NCBI RefSeq assembly: GCF_035046485.1
Contig: NC_085136.1
Span: 158,584,754-158,648,753 of the forward strand
DNA length: 64,000 nucleotides
Direction: 5' to 3'
Source of the DNA: Aedes albopictus
Taxonomy: Eukaryota > Arthropoda > Insecta > Diptera > Culicidae
Shown one piece after another: positions 43,392-54,565 of the stretch (positions within the stretch are counted from its first letter, which is position 1; each line of letters opens with the position of its first letter). Below the pieces are notes generated by a model. It was not told the origin of the DNA and searched no databases. It was given only the letters and a program-made list of their open reading frames with translations. The position numbers and the translations under genes are program-made.

Positions 43392-44185
43392 TATACTAGT
43401 ATGGGACAAACATCAAATCCTCGTTCCAGTCGACTTTTTTGATTCCATTTAGGTCCCATATGAACTGTGCAAAATTTCAGCGCAATCGGTGAAACTATAA
43501 TTTAGCGCAAGCGGTTCAAAGTTTTCATAGGGTTTACTATGGGAAAAGTTACATTTTCAGATAAAAATTCCCAGAGGTCGCCTCTTGTCTCCTTAATTCA
43601 AATCGATCAATGCTTCTTGTAGGAAAATCATTTATGAAACTTTCCTTCGAAGACCGCAAAACGATTGAATGCTTGTGGAAAAAGTTATTGATTTATTAAC
43701 GATTAGTGATCCAACGAACGGCTTTTTGTTTTGTTTTATCAGCAGCACTGTAGCTGCTGCTGTTTCTGGGGGTGGTGATGCCACCCGCCACCCCATGCAG
43801 CAACGGCAGCAGCAGTGCTGCTGATAAATCAAAACAAAAAGCCGTTCGTTGGATCACTAATCGTTAATAAATCAATAACTTTTTCCACAAGCATTCAATC
43901 GTTTTGCGGTCTTCGAAGGAAAGTTTCATAAATGATTTTCCTACAAGAAACGTTGATCGATTTGAATTAAGGAGACAAGAGGCGACCTCTGGGAATTTTT
44001 ATCTGAAAATGTAACTTTTCCCATAGTAAATCCTATGAAAACTTTGAACCGCTTGCGCTAAATTATAGTTTCACCGATTGCGCTGAAATTTTGCACAGTT
44101 CATATGGGACCTAAATGGAATCAAAAAAGTCGACTGGAGCGAGGATTTATTTTTTCCATACAAACGTGTACCATACTAGTGTATA
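43392..44185. repeat. Near-perfect 0.8 kb palindrome
   Basis: Arms of about 380 bp (43392-43775 and 43800-44185) are reverse complements with only scattered differences, apart from a variable patch near each outer end. The outer words are ACTAGTATGG and CCATACTAGT. The centre carries CAG/CTG triplets and GGGGTGGTGATGCCACCCGCCACCCC. No coding content: frames appear on both strands by symmetry. Arm identity is higher than in the foldbacks at 4217 and 5935, so it is probably younger. Confidence 0.9.
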
Positions 44186-44214
44186 CGTACTATACTATAC
44201 GGCCTCAGTTGCTT

Positions 44215-44560
44215 TACGTGGGGACCGAGAGGGTTTTAGGGGGATATCAAAGGCATTTTAGAAAGGTTCCGAGGATTTTTGACGAGTTGCAGAGGCGTTA
44301 CTTAGGCGTTACATATACGTTATCGGAGGTTTCTGAGGGTTTCAGGTGCGTTACATAGGGTCGAAGGGGGTTTTAGAGGGATTTCGGGGGTTTTGAATAA
44401 TCGTAGGAGAATTACAGCTTGTTTTGAGGGGGGTTAAGGGGGCCTACACATTCTGAAAATACAGTTAGGATCACTGCTCTTAAGTGAACTTCAGGGAGAT
44501 TTCAGCGGCGCTTTGAAGCGTTTCATAAACTTTTCAGGCGGTTTCAGAAGTGATTCAAGA
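44215..44560. repeat. GGGTTTCAGG/GGCGTTAC-type degenerate minisatellite
   Basis: Short diverged units such as GAGGGTTTTAGGGGGATATC, GGAGGTTTCTGAGGGTTTC and GGGTCGAAGGGGGTTTTAG. Related in style to 9655-9890. Confidence 0.6.
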
Positions 44561-46599
44561 CGTTCTTGACTGTTTACGATTGTAAATACGATGACGTATA
44601 CTCAAAGGAGCTCTTAGAGATTCTGTTACGTAATCAGGCAATTATCATAAGAAACTAGTAGATTAATTTGTTTAAGTGTATGCCATCCAAAGCCAACCAA
44701 AACAAACACCGACCAGTAGACCTAAACTAGCTTGAAAACTAAACCTGGTCCCAAATTATATTGCGAAAGTGCCGTGACGTGTCGAGACAAAAGCCATTTC
44801 CGCCGTGTGGTAGAAAAGAGTGCGACAGAACCGAAAAAACGCACGGAGTGAACGGACGCAGTCATAGCAGCCGGGGAGCAGATTTCTGGAGGCCGAGTGT
44901 TCAACTTTACAGAATAAGCCATTGTTGGCCGAAGCTTGTGAGTGCGGGCATAAAAACGTGAGGAATCTTGGTGTCTAATTGTGTTTTTCTCGGCAGACGA
45001 ATCTCGCTCCATAGGGAACGATCGGGAGTCCGCGAGTTAGTTGCCGGAGTACGAAGTACGTGGGATTAGAAGGCAGACTGAGCTTCACCTTTTGGTGCAA
45101 CACGTAAGTGCAAATGATAGCGTATTACAGTTCGTGTATTAAAAACCTGCCGCACCACAGGAATATCAGTACTCCGGTCCCTTACTTCGTGTTTCGCAGA
45201 CAACTGCCGATCGCCCAGAAATCTCCGCCGGCGCACTGTCACGTGGATTGTGAGTGGTAGGTACGGAATAATACTCCAACTCCGCGACAGACAATAAGAC
45301 CGTCGTTCCTTCCAGCAGATTCACTCCAATCTTCAAGCGTCGAACGGGCGGGTCAAATTCTAGTGCAGGAACCCGAACAAACAAGCAGCCCCGTCACAGG
45401 GTAAGAAACGCCGTTTCAGTTTGACGGAACCTTCTGCTAATGGATGGATTCGTTAGGGCTTTGTTTGTACCCCACAGATTGCGACTGCGTAACCTCCAAG
45501 AAGCGAAGCAGGCGAGCACATCCGAATTGGCCCTAGTTCAGACAGCGCGACGTTTCGAACACCTCGGTACGCAATCCCTCAGCCATCGGTCGCCCGCGAC
45601 GATAGCGTCAACTCAGATCCAGTGGAGAGGACACGGTAGGGCACCCGCGGGAATTGGAAGGGCATCGGAAGACAAGCTTTTCTGGTGAGGCCCCGAGTCA
45701 ACGCAACCCGGGGTGCGGTGCGCCAAACCAACCGCAGGCCAAATGAATGCTCGAGGTCCCGCTCGCTCCAGAAGGTCCAACAGAGCAGCACGGTCTACCT
45801 CGCTCCTGCCGGCCAAATAGAGGCCAACGGTCCGGCACGTCACCAGAAGGCACAGTTGAGGGCGCATGAGAGAAAACGGTCGAAAAGTCGATCCAACGGT
45901 CGGTGAGCGAACTATACATAGACTTTGTAAAACGATGCATTAATATTAAGAAGCAAGCGTAGGGAAAGCTAGGCTCTAAAATGGGCAATAAATTATATGT
46001 AAGAATGCTATAAATTTGGGTTGCACGTTGTGATATTTGGCGTATTCCTTACACACCGTGGTGGGAAGGTATGCAGTAAGCTAACAATTCTTAAACAAAC
46101 ATTGAACTTACCACTTTTCAGCACACAGTTGCATGAGGTTGTGTGAGCATGACTGCCACTAAATCATTCAAGCACAAAAATTTTGCATGTAGATTGGATG
46201 ACTTATGCTCAAGAAAGTTTATAGGAAACCTTAAACAGTCCCAAAACGCCCCCCGCTCTCCCCTGAGCACGCCCTAAGCTCCATTCGCAACTTATTTCCC
46301 GTAAACCAACCTTATCCCTAACCTAAAACACTCCAACTGCTCTGAACACAATCAGATTCCATTTAGGTAAAGTTACCTAAATGAAGGGACCTTAAAAGAT
46401 TTTACCTAAATGGGTTCTACCCGAACGGAGGTTTCAATGTGTATATTATACAGTGGGCGAGTGGACAACTAATATCTTATGAAACGAACATGAAACAAAC
46501 ACCTCCAGTTCGAAGGGTTCCGTGATGCAGAGATACTGTCTACAACTGAATCAGCCGAATAACGGTGGATGTCAAATGGAGTTAATGTAGCTGACTTAG
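44561..46599. other. Unassigned; GC-rich block at 44740-45910
   Basis: 44740-45910 is a composition island with open frames on both strands: 45440-45688 starts with ATG and encodes 82 residues (MDGFVRALFVPHRLRLRNLQ...), followed in another frame by Arg-rich sequence to 45906. No domain recognised. CCAGTGGAGAGGA at 45620 recalls CCGGTGGAGAGGAA at 7530. After 46000 the sequence is AT-rich, with TTTAGGTAAAGTTACCTAAA, a perfect short palindrome, at about 46363. Confidence 0.3.
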
Positions 46600-47395
46600 C
46601 AACGAAGTTGCCCGTGTAGCTGCCGGATTAGAATAGCACTACGGACCCCCTGTTCCGGGGGTAAAAGTCCACCAAGCAGGGAACCCCAATCCAAGGTGTC
46701 AGGCGATCCGTGCTGAGGGATGAATGGTTGAGGGGGTTTCAAAGATGCTCGATCGTTAACGGAGCCCGTAACGTGGGTAGATCACCTTTTCGTGTTGCGT
46801 TAGGGAGTAAAATCTACCGAACCCTAGTCGTCTTATTTTTCCAATTTTGGAATATGCGTTCTGGCAATTCAAGGAATCATAGTATTTAGTCCTTGTCACT
46901 GGTATCGTGGTGGCTTGCGGTCTCTGAATAAAACTAAGTTAACCAACTTTGCAGATTATTAAAAACCTCACCGTTCGAGGCTAAACTTGAGGCAAAGGAC
47001 ATCAAATTTGGTTAGGGATCCATGTATGTACTAACTCTTCGAAGACTGCAAGGAACATACTAGCATATGGAACATATGTTCCATTATTGGAATGGTATTG
47101 CTGCTAATGTTAAAACCCGGGTCCTAAACTTCCTACTGGGGAGAATTTAGCAGTAAAACAAGGTTGATGCTAGGTTTCCGATGCATGGGCAATTATCAGT
47201 ACTCTTGTTTTGTTTTCTATATTGCTCCTGAAGCACCAAAGAAAACAAAACAAAAACTATATCAAAATCGATACTTTAATGCCCTTCAATGGCAATTGAG
47301 TAATGCGACATGCACTACACTAAGGATACGAGTAATGTCACAATAGATCTAAAAACTGGTCGCAGTGACAAACCCGAACAGGAATAAAAAATAGC
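46600..47395 (+). mobile_element. Noncoding element with LOA/Lian-like leader, copy 2
   Basis: Second copy of the element at 38697-39595: shared blocks include CACTACGGACC, CCTGTTCCGGGGGTAAAAGT, GGATGAATGGTTGAGGGGGT, GGAGCCCGTAACGTGGGTAG and the end ACTGGTCGCAGTGACAAACC then CGAACAGGAATAAAAAAT. The left leader before 46610 is lost. No meaningful ORF. The two copies plus the Lian-like leader define a family. Confidence 0.65.
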
Positions 47396-47545
47396 AACGA
47401 AGTGGGGTACTGGACCGGATCTTGATAAAAGCAGCGTATGGTTCCAAGCTCCAAAATGTCTACGTCAGTCAGAGGATACATGACCAAAGCAGCAACATGA
47501 ATCAGGCACTACTACGGAATTAATCGGATCCTGTAAGATCCATGG
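47396..47545 (+). other. Short unassigned stretch left of the SINE
   Basis: Before the SINE inserted, this was contiguous with the BEL/Pao fragment at 47821. It may belong to that element but no domain is readable. Confidence 0.35.
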
Positions 47546-47810
47546 TCTTCTTCTTCTTCTTTGTGGTTCTACGTCCCTACTGGGACTTGGCCTGCCTCGC
47601 TTCAACTTAGTGTTCTTTGAGCACTTCCACAGTTATTAATTGAAGGGCTTTCTTTGCCTGCCATTGCATTAATTTGTATATTGTGAGGCAAGTACAATGA
47701 TACACTATGCTCCAGGGTGTCGAGAAATTTATCCCGACCGGAACGGGAATCGAACCCGCCGTCTCCGGATTGGCGATCCATAGCCTTAACCACTAAGCTA
47801 ACTGGAGACT
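47546..47810 (-). mobile_element. tRNA-derived SINE with (GAA)n tail
   Basis: A 265-bp SINE on the minus strand. Its head (about 47808-47735) has an A-box-like TAGCTTAGTGGTTAAGG and a B box GGGTTCGATTCCC, matching a tRNA-type pol III promoter. The tail is a GAA repeat at 47546-47561. Perfect 10-bp duplications AGATCCATGG flank it at 47536-47545 and 47811-47820. It is a different family from the SINE at 21851. The frame at 47602-47793 is an accident of this sequence. Confidence 0.95.
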
Positions 47811-47820
47811 AGATCCATGG

Positions 47821-48545
47821 TATCAAACCCGAAATAGTTTTAGATGTAATGTAATGGTAATTGGGAAAGGCTTCATCGTACGGTAGGATGCATTAGTCGC
47901 AAAAGAAGCCAAGAATTGTACGCGATGCCGTATACGAAAGGCGTTTCCTGAAACACCAAGAATGGCTTCATTGCTGAGTAATCACCAGTAATAGTGAAAC
48001 AGACCGAAGCAATGCTAAAAGGTGGAATAATTGAAGCCGAGGGAATTGTAAACTCTAGGCTATTAACCTATATTCCTGTGGAATGGGCTGATCAAGAGTC
48101 TTGAACTCCAAAACACTATTTATTGGGGAGTTCTAGTGGAGTAAAGCAACTCCCGGTGCTGTTAACAGAATGCCGAACGACCTTGAGAAGCAGCTGGAAG
48201 TGGGCGCAGCATTTGGCCGATGGATTTTGGAGACGATGGCTCAAAGAATATTTGCCAGTCATATCAAGGCGATCCAAGTGGTTTGACAACGTGAGGGATA
48301 TTGCAGTTGGAGATCGGGTACTTGTGGTTAATGGAAAAATGAGAAACCAATGGATAAGGGGAGGTGTGCAGAAGGTAATTCCAGGTGCCGATGGTAAGAC
48401 TCGGCTACATTCGTACGAACAGCTTGAGGAGTGCATCGTAGGCCAGCAGTGAAGTTGGCGTTGCTCGACGTCGTTAAAAGTGGTGAACAAGCTCTAGACA
48501 ATCATAGGCGATCACGGGAGGGGTTATGTGACGGCGAATAACTCT
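47821..48545 (+). pseudogene. BEL/Pao LTR retrotransposon, integrase C-terminal end
   Basis: Reading across frames: GNWERLHRTV near 47870, EGIVNSRLLTYIPVEWADQE near 48035-48095, then the well-conserved 48123-48452 stretch with FLLGSSSGVKQ-like, WKWAQHLADGFWRRWLKEYL, RRSKWFDNVRDIAVGDRVLV and MRNQWIRGGVQKVIPGADG. These are the hallmark end of BEL/Pao pol (integrase and its C-terminal extension). After a frameshift it continues LLDVVKSGEQALDNHRR to a stop near 48538, just where an LTR would begin. The rest of the element is absent. Confidence 0.85.
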
Positions 48546-48934
48546 AGCCCTTGCTTGACACCCCTGTTGTATCTTTGCGTTAGACCTGCCTGTCTAATCG
48601 ACATTTCGACAGATCGATGTCTGACAACCGACCCTGAATCAAAACAGAACAGGAGTAGATGGACTTGAATGACTCGTGAAAATTGAATTTACAGTTTCTC
48701 TACACGCGCACAGAATTGATTGTTCCTTTAAAAAAAAACTTAGTTTAAACTTACGAAAAAAATAAAAGGCTGAAAACTTGAGGTAAGTAGCTAAAAAAGG
48801 AAAACTATTGAATAAAAACATCAAAAACTAATCATGTATCATTCTCGTATAGCCTACAGATGATTACTTAACTTATGTAATTGGATACAAGAGGAATCTC
48901 TAAGAAGTAGTTGTCTACTTAAATATTGATGTCA
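48546..48934. other. Possible LTR remnant and spacer
   Basis: Follows the BEL/Pao pol stop, so the first few hundred bases may be a 3' LTR, but no second LTR is present to confirm it. Confidence 0.3.
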
Positions 48935-49015
48935 CCATTCCTAGGCAAGTTCGCCCTAGGGATGGGAGAGCACTGGGGTACTGACGGCCTTGAGCTGTTG
49001 TAAACCAGCGCCGCT
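48935..49015 (+). mobile_element. Small R1-like scrap
   Basis: Resembles the first 60 bp of the window: CAAGTTCGCCCTAGGGATGG here against CAAGTTCACCCTAGAAATGG at 2. Only this short piece is recognisable. Confidence 0.45.
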
Positions 49016-49017
49016 CC

Positions 49018-49123
49018 GTTAGATGGAGTATGTTTTAAATAGTTTTCTCACATGTATCATTTAGTATAGATTCCTACATCACGATACTTGGAAGGAAACT
49101 ATTTAAAGTATGCTTGATCTAAC
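49018..49123. mobile_element. Small foldback MITE
   Basis: Arms of about 40 bp: GTTAGATGGAGTATG and TTTAAATAGTTTTC on the left against the complement of GGAAACTATTTAAAG and GCTTGATCTAAC on the right. Total 106 bp. No clear target duplication. Confidence 0.7.
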
Positions 49124-50784
49124 TGAAAAACGTCTGATCAATTTCGACCCGGAGATCAATTTGACCCCGGTTTACGGTACTAGACTTCTAAACATTTGTA
49201 CCTAATGATGTCCATTAGTTATTTTGACATTGGACCGGTTTCCCCAAAATTTACTACCCAGAGTAGCTGTCGCCTAAAACAAATCGTCCAACCGCGAATT
49301 TCTTAGTGTTTGTTTCTCTGTTCTCCTGTTCCGCTGGAGCTGTTTTCGAGTATGGAAACCCCTACCGTAAATCTTTCGTTACTTCCGGAAGCGCAAACCG
49401 AGCACAAGAGGACCATTACTCTTGCTAACGCGGTCACCGAAGGCTACGATTAAAAACAAGAGCCAGAATGATAAATAGATTTGATAAAGTTATATAATCC
49501 CGCCAGTCAACGGTTCGGATGGGTTTACGCACTGGACGGAAGAAAAAAAAACAGAAGGCAGGCCTCAGCTGCCGGTCGTGTGTTCTTAATCCAGCCATTT
49601 TCGCAGAATAACATCCCTCCGGCAGCCAGCGCGGCGTAACATCGGTGGCGGGCTTTGTTTGTCCGAGAATGACGCTGTCGTCGACGACGACGGTGACTAT
49701 TTACCGCACCGGAGGGTTTGGAGCGAAAGTGGCTCCATGATTTTGCTCTGGACCGTATGGTGTGTTGTTTGTAGTACGGATGTGCACACAGTTGCTCCAG
49801 TAGATGCCGGCCGCGTGTCAAGCTCCTCGAGGCCTGATTATGGTTGATGATGTTTCAACAGATTGAAGGATAGCCGACAAACACTATGTAGCTTTTTGGA
49901 ATAACATTGTTGCGAAGGATGGTTTCTCACACATATTAGAGATAAACATTTTCTAATGCAATTAAATAATCAATACATTTTTTCTGTCATTTCAGGTAAT
50001 TGTCATCTCTTCAATCGCTGGATGCAAATTCAAGTATGTACTTCAAGATTTATTGAAACCTTCAAATTGAATAATTTTAGTTATCCTTCTACCGATGTTC
50101 GATGTAAAACAGCGAATACTACTTAATACAGCCATAATCGTAACGGCAGTACGGGCACCCAGAAACAATTTACGCCATATTGCGAACAAGGCACTTTTCC
50201 TGTGAACTTGTGTCTACAAGTGCTCTTCGTGACACACGATGCAATCACCTTTATGATACTTTAATTGTTGTTTTAACACCCGGTTCCACCACTTGATTGT
50301 TGAAACACGAAAAAAATGAAGCACAAATGAAATTATATGTAGCGCCCAAACTTCCACATTGTCCACAGGGTCAACAGCAGCAGTAGTGGTACTCCGTTAA
50401 TTGAATCGTTTATGTGCCATCGTTACACACCGGTACAATGAAATTCTGTAATGCAGGTATATAGACTTATGCGGACACGAGAGCACGTTTATGGTGTGAT
50501 GGTGTCAGGATGAGGGTGCTTCAAGTTGTTTGCCGAAAAAAGGATCATTGATATAGGTACATACATGATTTTTGGAGCATTTTGTAGCTCTCATCACCAC
50601 AGGTAGATAACACCAATCACAGCAAAAACTGGAGTATATTGTAATATATCATAGTAACCATTAAACAAGTAGGAGAGTCGTTTACCGTGCCTCGTAAATG
50701 CTCAAAAGTTTTGCGGTTTGCTACGAATTTCTGAACTGCTTTTGAACAGACCGTTTTCCCCTTTCAAACCATAGGGAGAAAATC
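49124..50784. other. Intergenic, no gene recognised
   Basis: One short ATG frame at 49351-49452 (33 codons, METPTVNLSLLPEAQTEHKR...) ends with a stop; it could be the start of a lost gag or exon, but nothing supports this. The rest is unremarkable and may be single-copy. Confidence 0.45.
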
Positions 50785-51398
50785 TGCTCAACAGACACCC
50801 GACCAGGAAGGTCCGGGTAGTGTGGGGTTAAGGCCGTCTTCTACAGCAAAAGCCAACAACATTCCTATGGTCGCCAAACCCTTCGTGTCTCCGGAACCAC
50901 CAAGAAGGCATTGCTTCAAAGAGGGGCTAGTGCACGTCGCACCCTCAAGGTTAGCTGCGTAGTCTGCAGCAACGAACATCGATGACTCGTTCTGAAGAGT
51001 CCATCACGATAGCGTGCTGGCGCTTAGCTAGTTTCCCGAGTGGTCGTTACCACTCCCTTTGTCCTCGACGGAAGGCGGACAGGATCAACCGCACACCCGC
51101 GCCGAACTGTTTTGCAGACATCAAGAACTGATGCCTACATGCAACCAGATCTGACATGCTGAATGCAACGGTATCACTGCCCTACAGGCCCCATCAGCTG
51201 CATCAGAAGGTTGCTGACGCGTTTCCAACTGCGGGCTCAAATCTAACCCAGTAGTCCAGCGCCACGACAGCAACGCTACCAGGACTTCCTCTCTGCGGCC
51301 ACTTAATCGCTGTAAGGGTCGATTTCGACCACAATGCACTGGTATCACCTACGAAGCCGACTCCGAACTCCTGGATCACATCTTGTACTGCATCTGAA
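50785..51398 (-). mobile_element. R1-clade LINE 3' region
   Basis: Reverse complement matches 1384-1590 and 60880-61262, including the GAGGGTGCGA/GATGTGCAC and GGTGTCTGTTGAGCA blocks. It lies downstream of the C-terminal pol residues at 51399. Confidence 0.8.
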
Positions 51399-53690
51399 CT
51401 AGCCATTTTCCGAGTCCACGCGCCATTTCCTCTGTAGCTCCAAGATGATGTGAGCGATATCCACGGCATTCCAGCCAAACTCATCCCTACACATCATCTG
51501 GACAAGATTGTCCGGAGTTGTGTTCTCTCCGCATGTGGCGGTCACACATTGTGCGAAAACGCGGGCACACGAACAATACGTGTTCCGCCGTTTTTTCCGA
51601 ACTAGCATAAATAGGGCATTCGGAAAAACCCGCATGCCCGAAACGGCATATATGCTGTCGGAAGCAACCATGGCCTGAAAGGACCTGTGTCAGGTGGAAT
51701 GCTACTTCCCCACGGCATCTATTAATCCAAATACCCTCGCTGTCAACCTATGGGTCCTTTGATGTCGATAGGCACCATACTGGTGATGATGCAAAGCACG
51801 TCGTTTGACACGGTACGGTACGTGCTCGCAACCCTCAGGCACATCAGCCTCTAAGTACTTGCCAGCTTACCACGGTCGCTTTCGGTACTTTGCACCGTGT
51901 CCCAAACCTTAGTATGGACGTAGCGAGCCTATCCAGAAGCTTTAGCTTACTGGCGTACATCGCAGCGCTTCGATGTGATAGTGCAATCGCCTACACTGAT
52001 CATCACTTGCTGCTCCGACTTCCGATTGTTCACAACCACCTCCTCAGTTTTGTGGTGAGCCAACTCCAGTTTCTTGGATCTCATCCACGTCTCCACCACC
52101 TTAATCGAGTGGGTAGTAGTCAACTTCACTTCTTCGATCGATTCACTTGTAGACTTCCAGCGTAATGTCGTCAGCAAAGCCGACGATCTCCTCCATCGGG
52201 AATTCTTACCTCAACACCTCGTCGTACATGAAATTCCATAACACCGGACCCAGGGTTGAATCTAGCGGGACTCCTAAGGTTATGTGGAAGCACTTTCGAT
52301 CCACCTCTGTGTCGTAAGCTAGTACTCGATTCTGGAAGTAAGTTCTGAGAATCTTATACAGGTACCTGGGTATCCCCAGACGCAGGAGCGCATCGGCAAT
52401 AGCTGACCAACTGGCGCTATTAAACACATTCCTTATATCCAGAGTCACTACCGCACAGTAGCGCATCCCCCTTCTCTTACGTTGGAGCGCTATCTCTGCT
52501 TGTTACCGACATGATAGCGTCTACAGTCGACCTCCCCTTCCGGAAGCCGTACTGGCTACTCAAGAGGCCATTTTCGCCCTCGGTGTGCCTCAATATTCGA
52601 TTGAGAATTATCTATTTGAGCACCTTCCCCGCCGTGTCGATCAAGCATACTGGTCCCCATAAAGCCCCTCGATGATCCCCTCGAACATCTCTGCAGATTG
52701 TTTTGTAGGAGCCATTACACCTCTCGTCTTGGCCATCACGATCCTGTAGGCATCACCGCACGGACTCACATTGGCACTCTGACAGACCCTTGAAGCAAGC
52801 TTTTTTGCTTGCCTTCGTCTAGGTCTTCAGTGCGGCTTTTGCAGCAGCGAACACCTCCCGCCGTTCGTTTCGCTCTGCCTCAGATCGTGCTCGCTGCATC
52901 CACCACCTAGCCCGTAGGCAGGCGCGGCACAGGTCCGCAATCGCTTGAGTTCATCAGCTGGTGGTCTCCTATTTCTAGGGTGGACTCGCCTATGCATGGT
53001 CAAATCGCACGCACGCGAGATCACCGCTAACAGCTACTAGTCGACTATACCAAGTAGGTTTTGCTCACGGAGGAGCGCCTCCCTAAATACCCCTTCGTCG
53101 AAATATGATGTCTTCCACCTGCGAGAGCTGGGCCTTGGCCTAGTTGCCTCTTCCTCTACCCGCCGCTTGCTGTTGTTGTAGTTGATACTGTAGCAAATCG
53201 CCTGGTGTCCGCTGTGAGTGTAGCTATCATCTACTCTCCAGTTCGAACTACTTGTTAGGACAGGACTACAAAAGGTATCATCAATTATCGACACCGCACC
53301 GTTTCGACTAAAGGTACCCTTGGTACCGACATGAGCCAGGTATGGCCAGTATTTCTAGCAGGATCTTACCCCACGCTATCACCAGCGGCCTTCGCCCTGT
53401 TAGCAGCAGATCGTCATACAGTCCAGCATCTGCGTGAACTGCTTGATCGACAACCGCGGCGGCGCATAACAGCTACAGAAGAAGACCCTGTTTACTTTGG
53501 CGACAACAATGCCCTCATAAGTTGTAGACACCAACTCCTGGACGGGGTATTTACCCGTCGTCGGTATAGCTGTCATTTTCTGGACCCATCCACCGACCCA
53601 ATTGCCGGTGACGGCGGGTAATCAGTATGGGTGCGCTATGAAGGCGATATCCGTCCCTCACTCCGAAACCGCCTGACAAACAGTTGCTGA
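51399..53690 (-). pseudogene. R1-clade LINE ORF2 (endonuclease, RT, C-terminal Cys/His)
   Basis: Reading leftward: the endonuclease starts at about 53680 with MQLNLNHCDAAQQLF, but the stretch carrying GDFNAW is deleted near 53390. It resumes with SIIDDTFCSPVLTSSSNWRV and SGHQAICYSI (53294-53037), where SGH replaces the usual SDH. RT: VTLDIRNVFNSASW (motif A, about 52450), GVPLDSTLGPVLWN (B, degraded from GVPQGS), and GFADDITLEVY (C, about 52190-52160). The C-terminus at 51671-51399 has CPRF-like NTYCSCARVFAQ and ENTTPDNLVQMMC then ELQRKWRVD. Multiple frameshifts and stops. It is the most complete R1 copy here. Confidence 0.85.
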
Positions 53691-54565
53691 GCTGCGTCAC
53701 AGTGATTCAAGTTCAGCTGCATTGTGATTTGTTCACTGCGGCTTGCTTGAAGCCCGGGCACATTGGACCACCCGTTGGATGCCTGTTGTTTGCGGATTTC
53801 CTGGTGCAAATCAGACAAATGGATGGACTCGTGCAGCCTTGTGTCTTATGGCCTTTGGTACCGCATCTCCTGCATAATTTGCTTCTGTCAGAGCCTTTGC
53901 TTGTGACTTGTGTCCTGGTTCCAGACATCTGAAACAAACCTCTGGTGGCTCGTGGAATATCAGATGACATACGTACCAGCCTACCTTTGTCCTCCCTACT
54001 TTAACGGACTTTTTTCCGTTCGCCACAGGTAGCTGAACCAAAGCTATCTGTGTCCTTGCCGGCCCCGTCCGTACCCTAACGGTTGCGGCGGCCATCAACA
54101 CTTCACACTGTTGCCGCAGTGCTGTGACGAGCTCTTTCATTTCGGTGACCTCGTCTAGGTTTTCACCATCAGAGTCGCCTCTTGTGTGAGAGCCATCACC
54201 TCTACCCCTTCGCGAAGGACCTCCTCCACCAAACTTTTGTAGGCGGCGCCCTTGGGTTCCTTATCGCGCTTCAGCTCCAGAACTATCTGGCCCGTACGAG
54301 TACGTCGGATACTACGCGCTTCGGCTCCCAGATCCACGAGCTTGGCGTCGCTTTGCAGCGCCTTCAAGACGTTCGACTACTTGGACTGTTCGGTCTTGAT
54401 GACGGGCGCGCCACCTTTCTCGAGCATGGCACCTACTCTTTTACTTCTTCTTGGTTTGGCGTCCCTGTTCTCTTCGACATGCGGTGTTTTCTTCTTCCTC
54501 TTCCGCTCGACGTCCAGAATGGTTTCTCCCGTTAATCGACGCAATACACTCTTTAACTGATTCAC
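53691..54565 (-). pseudogene. R1-clade LINE ORF1 (gag-like, zinc knuckles)
   Basis: Minus strand from about 54565. The N-terminal part is Lys/Arg-rich (KRKKKTPHVEENRD). The central conserved region is at 54140-53950 (VRTGPARTQIALVQLPVANG). Three CCHC-type knuckles follow: CFRCLEPGHKSQ, CRRCGTKGHKTQGC and CLICTRKSANNRHPTGGPMC. Such proteins coat element RNA. At least three frame changes (near 54380, 54150 and 53900). It ends just before the endonuclease ORF, as expected for the two-ORF R1 layout. Confidence 0.85.

Noticed and set aside
43128..43459. Overlapping plus and minus ORFs of about 100 codons
   Set aside because: They lie in a MITE and the palindrome arm, with no domain; openness follows from the inverted repeats.
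47602..47793. 63-codon minus-strand ORF
   Set aside because: It lies wholly inside the tRNA-derived SINE.
47735..47808. Possible functional tRNA gene on the minus strand
   Set aside because: Same reason: a SINE head with 10-bp flanking duplications.
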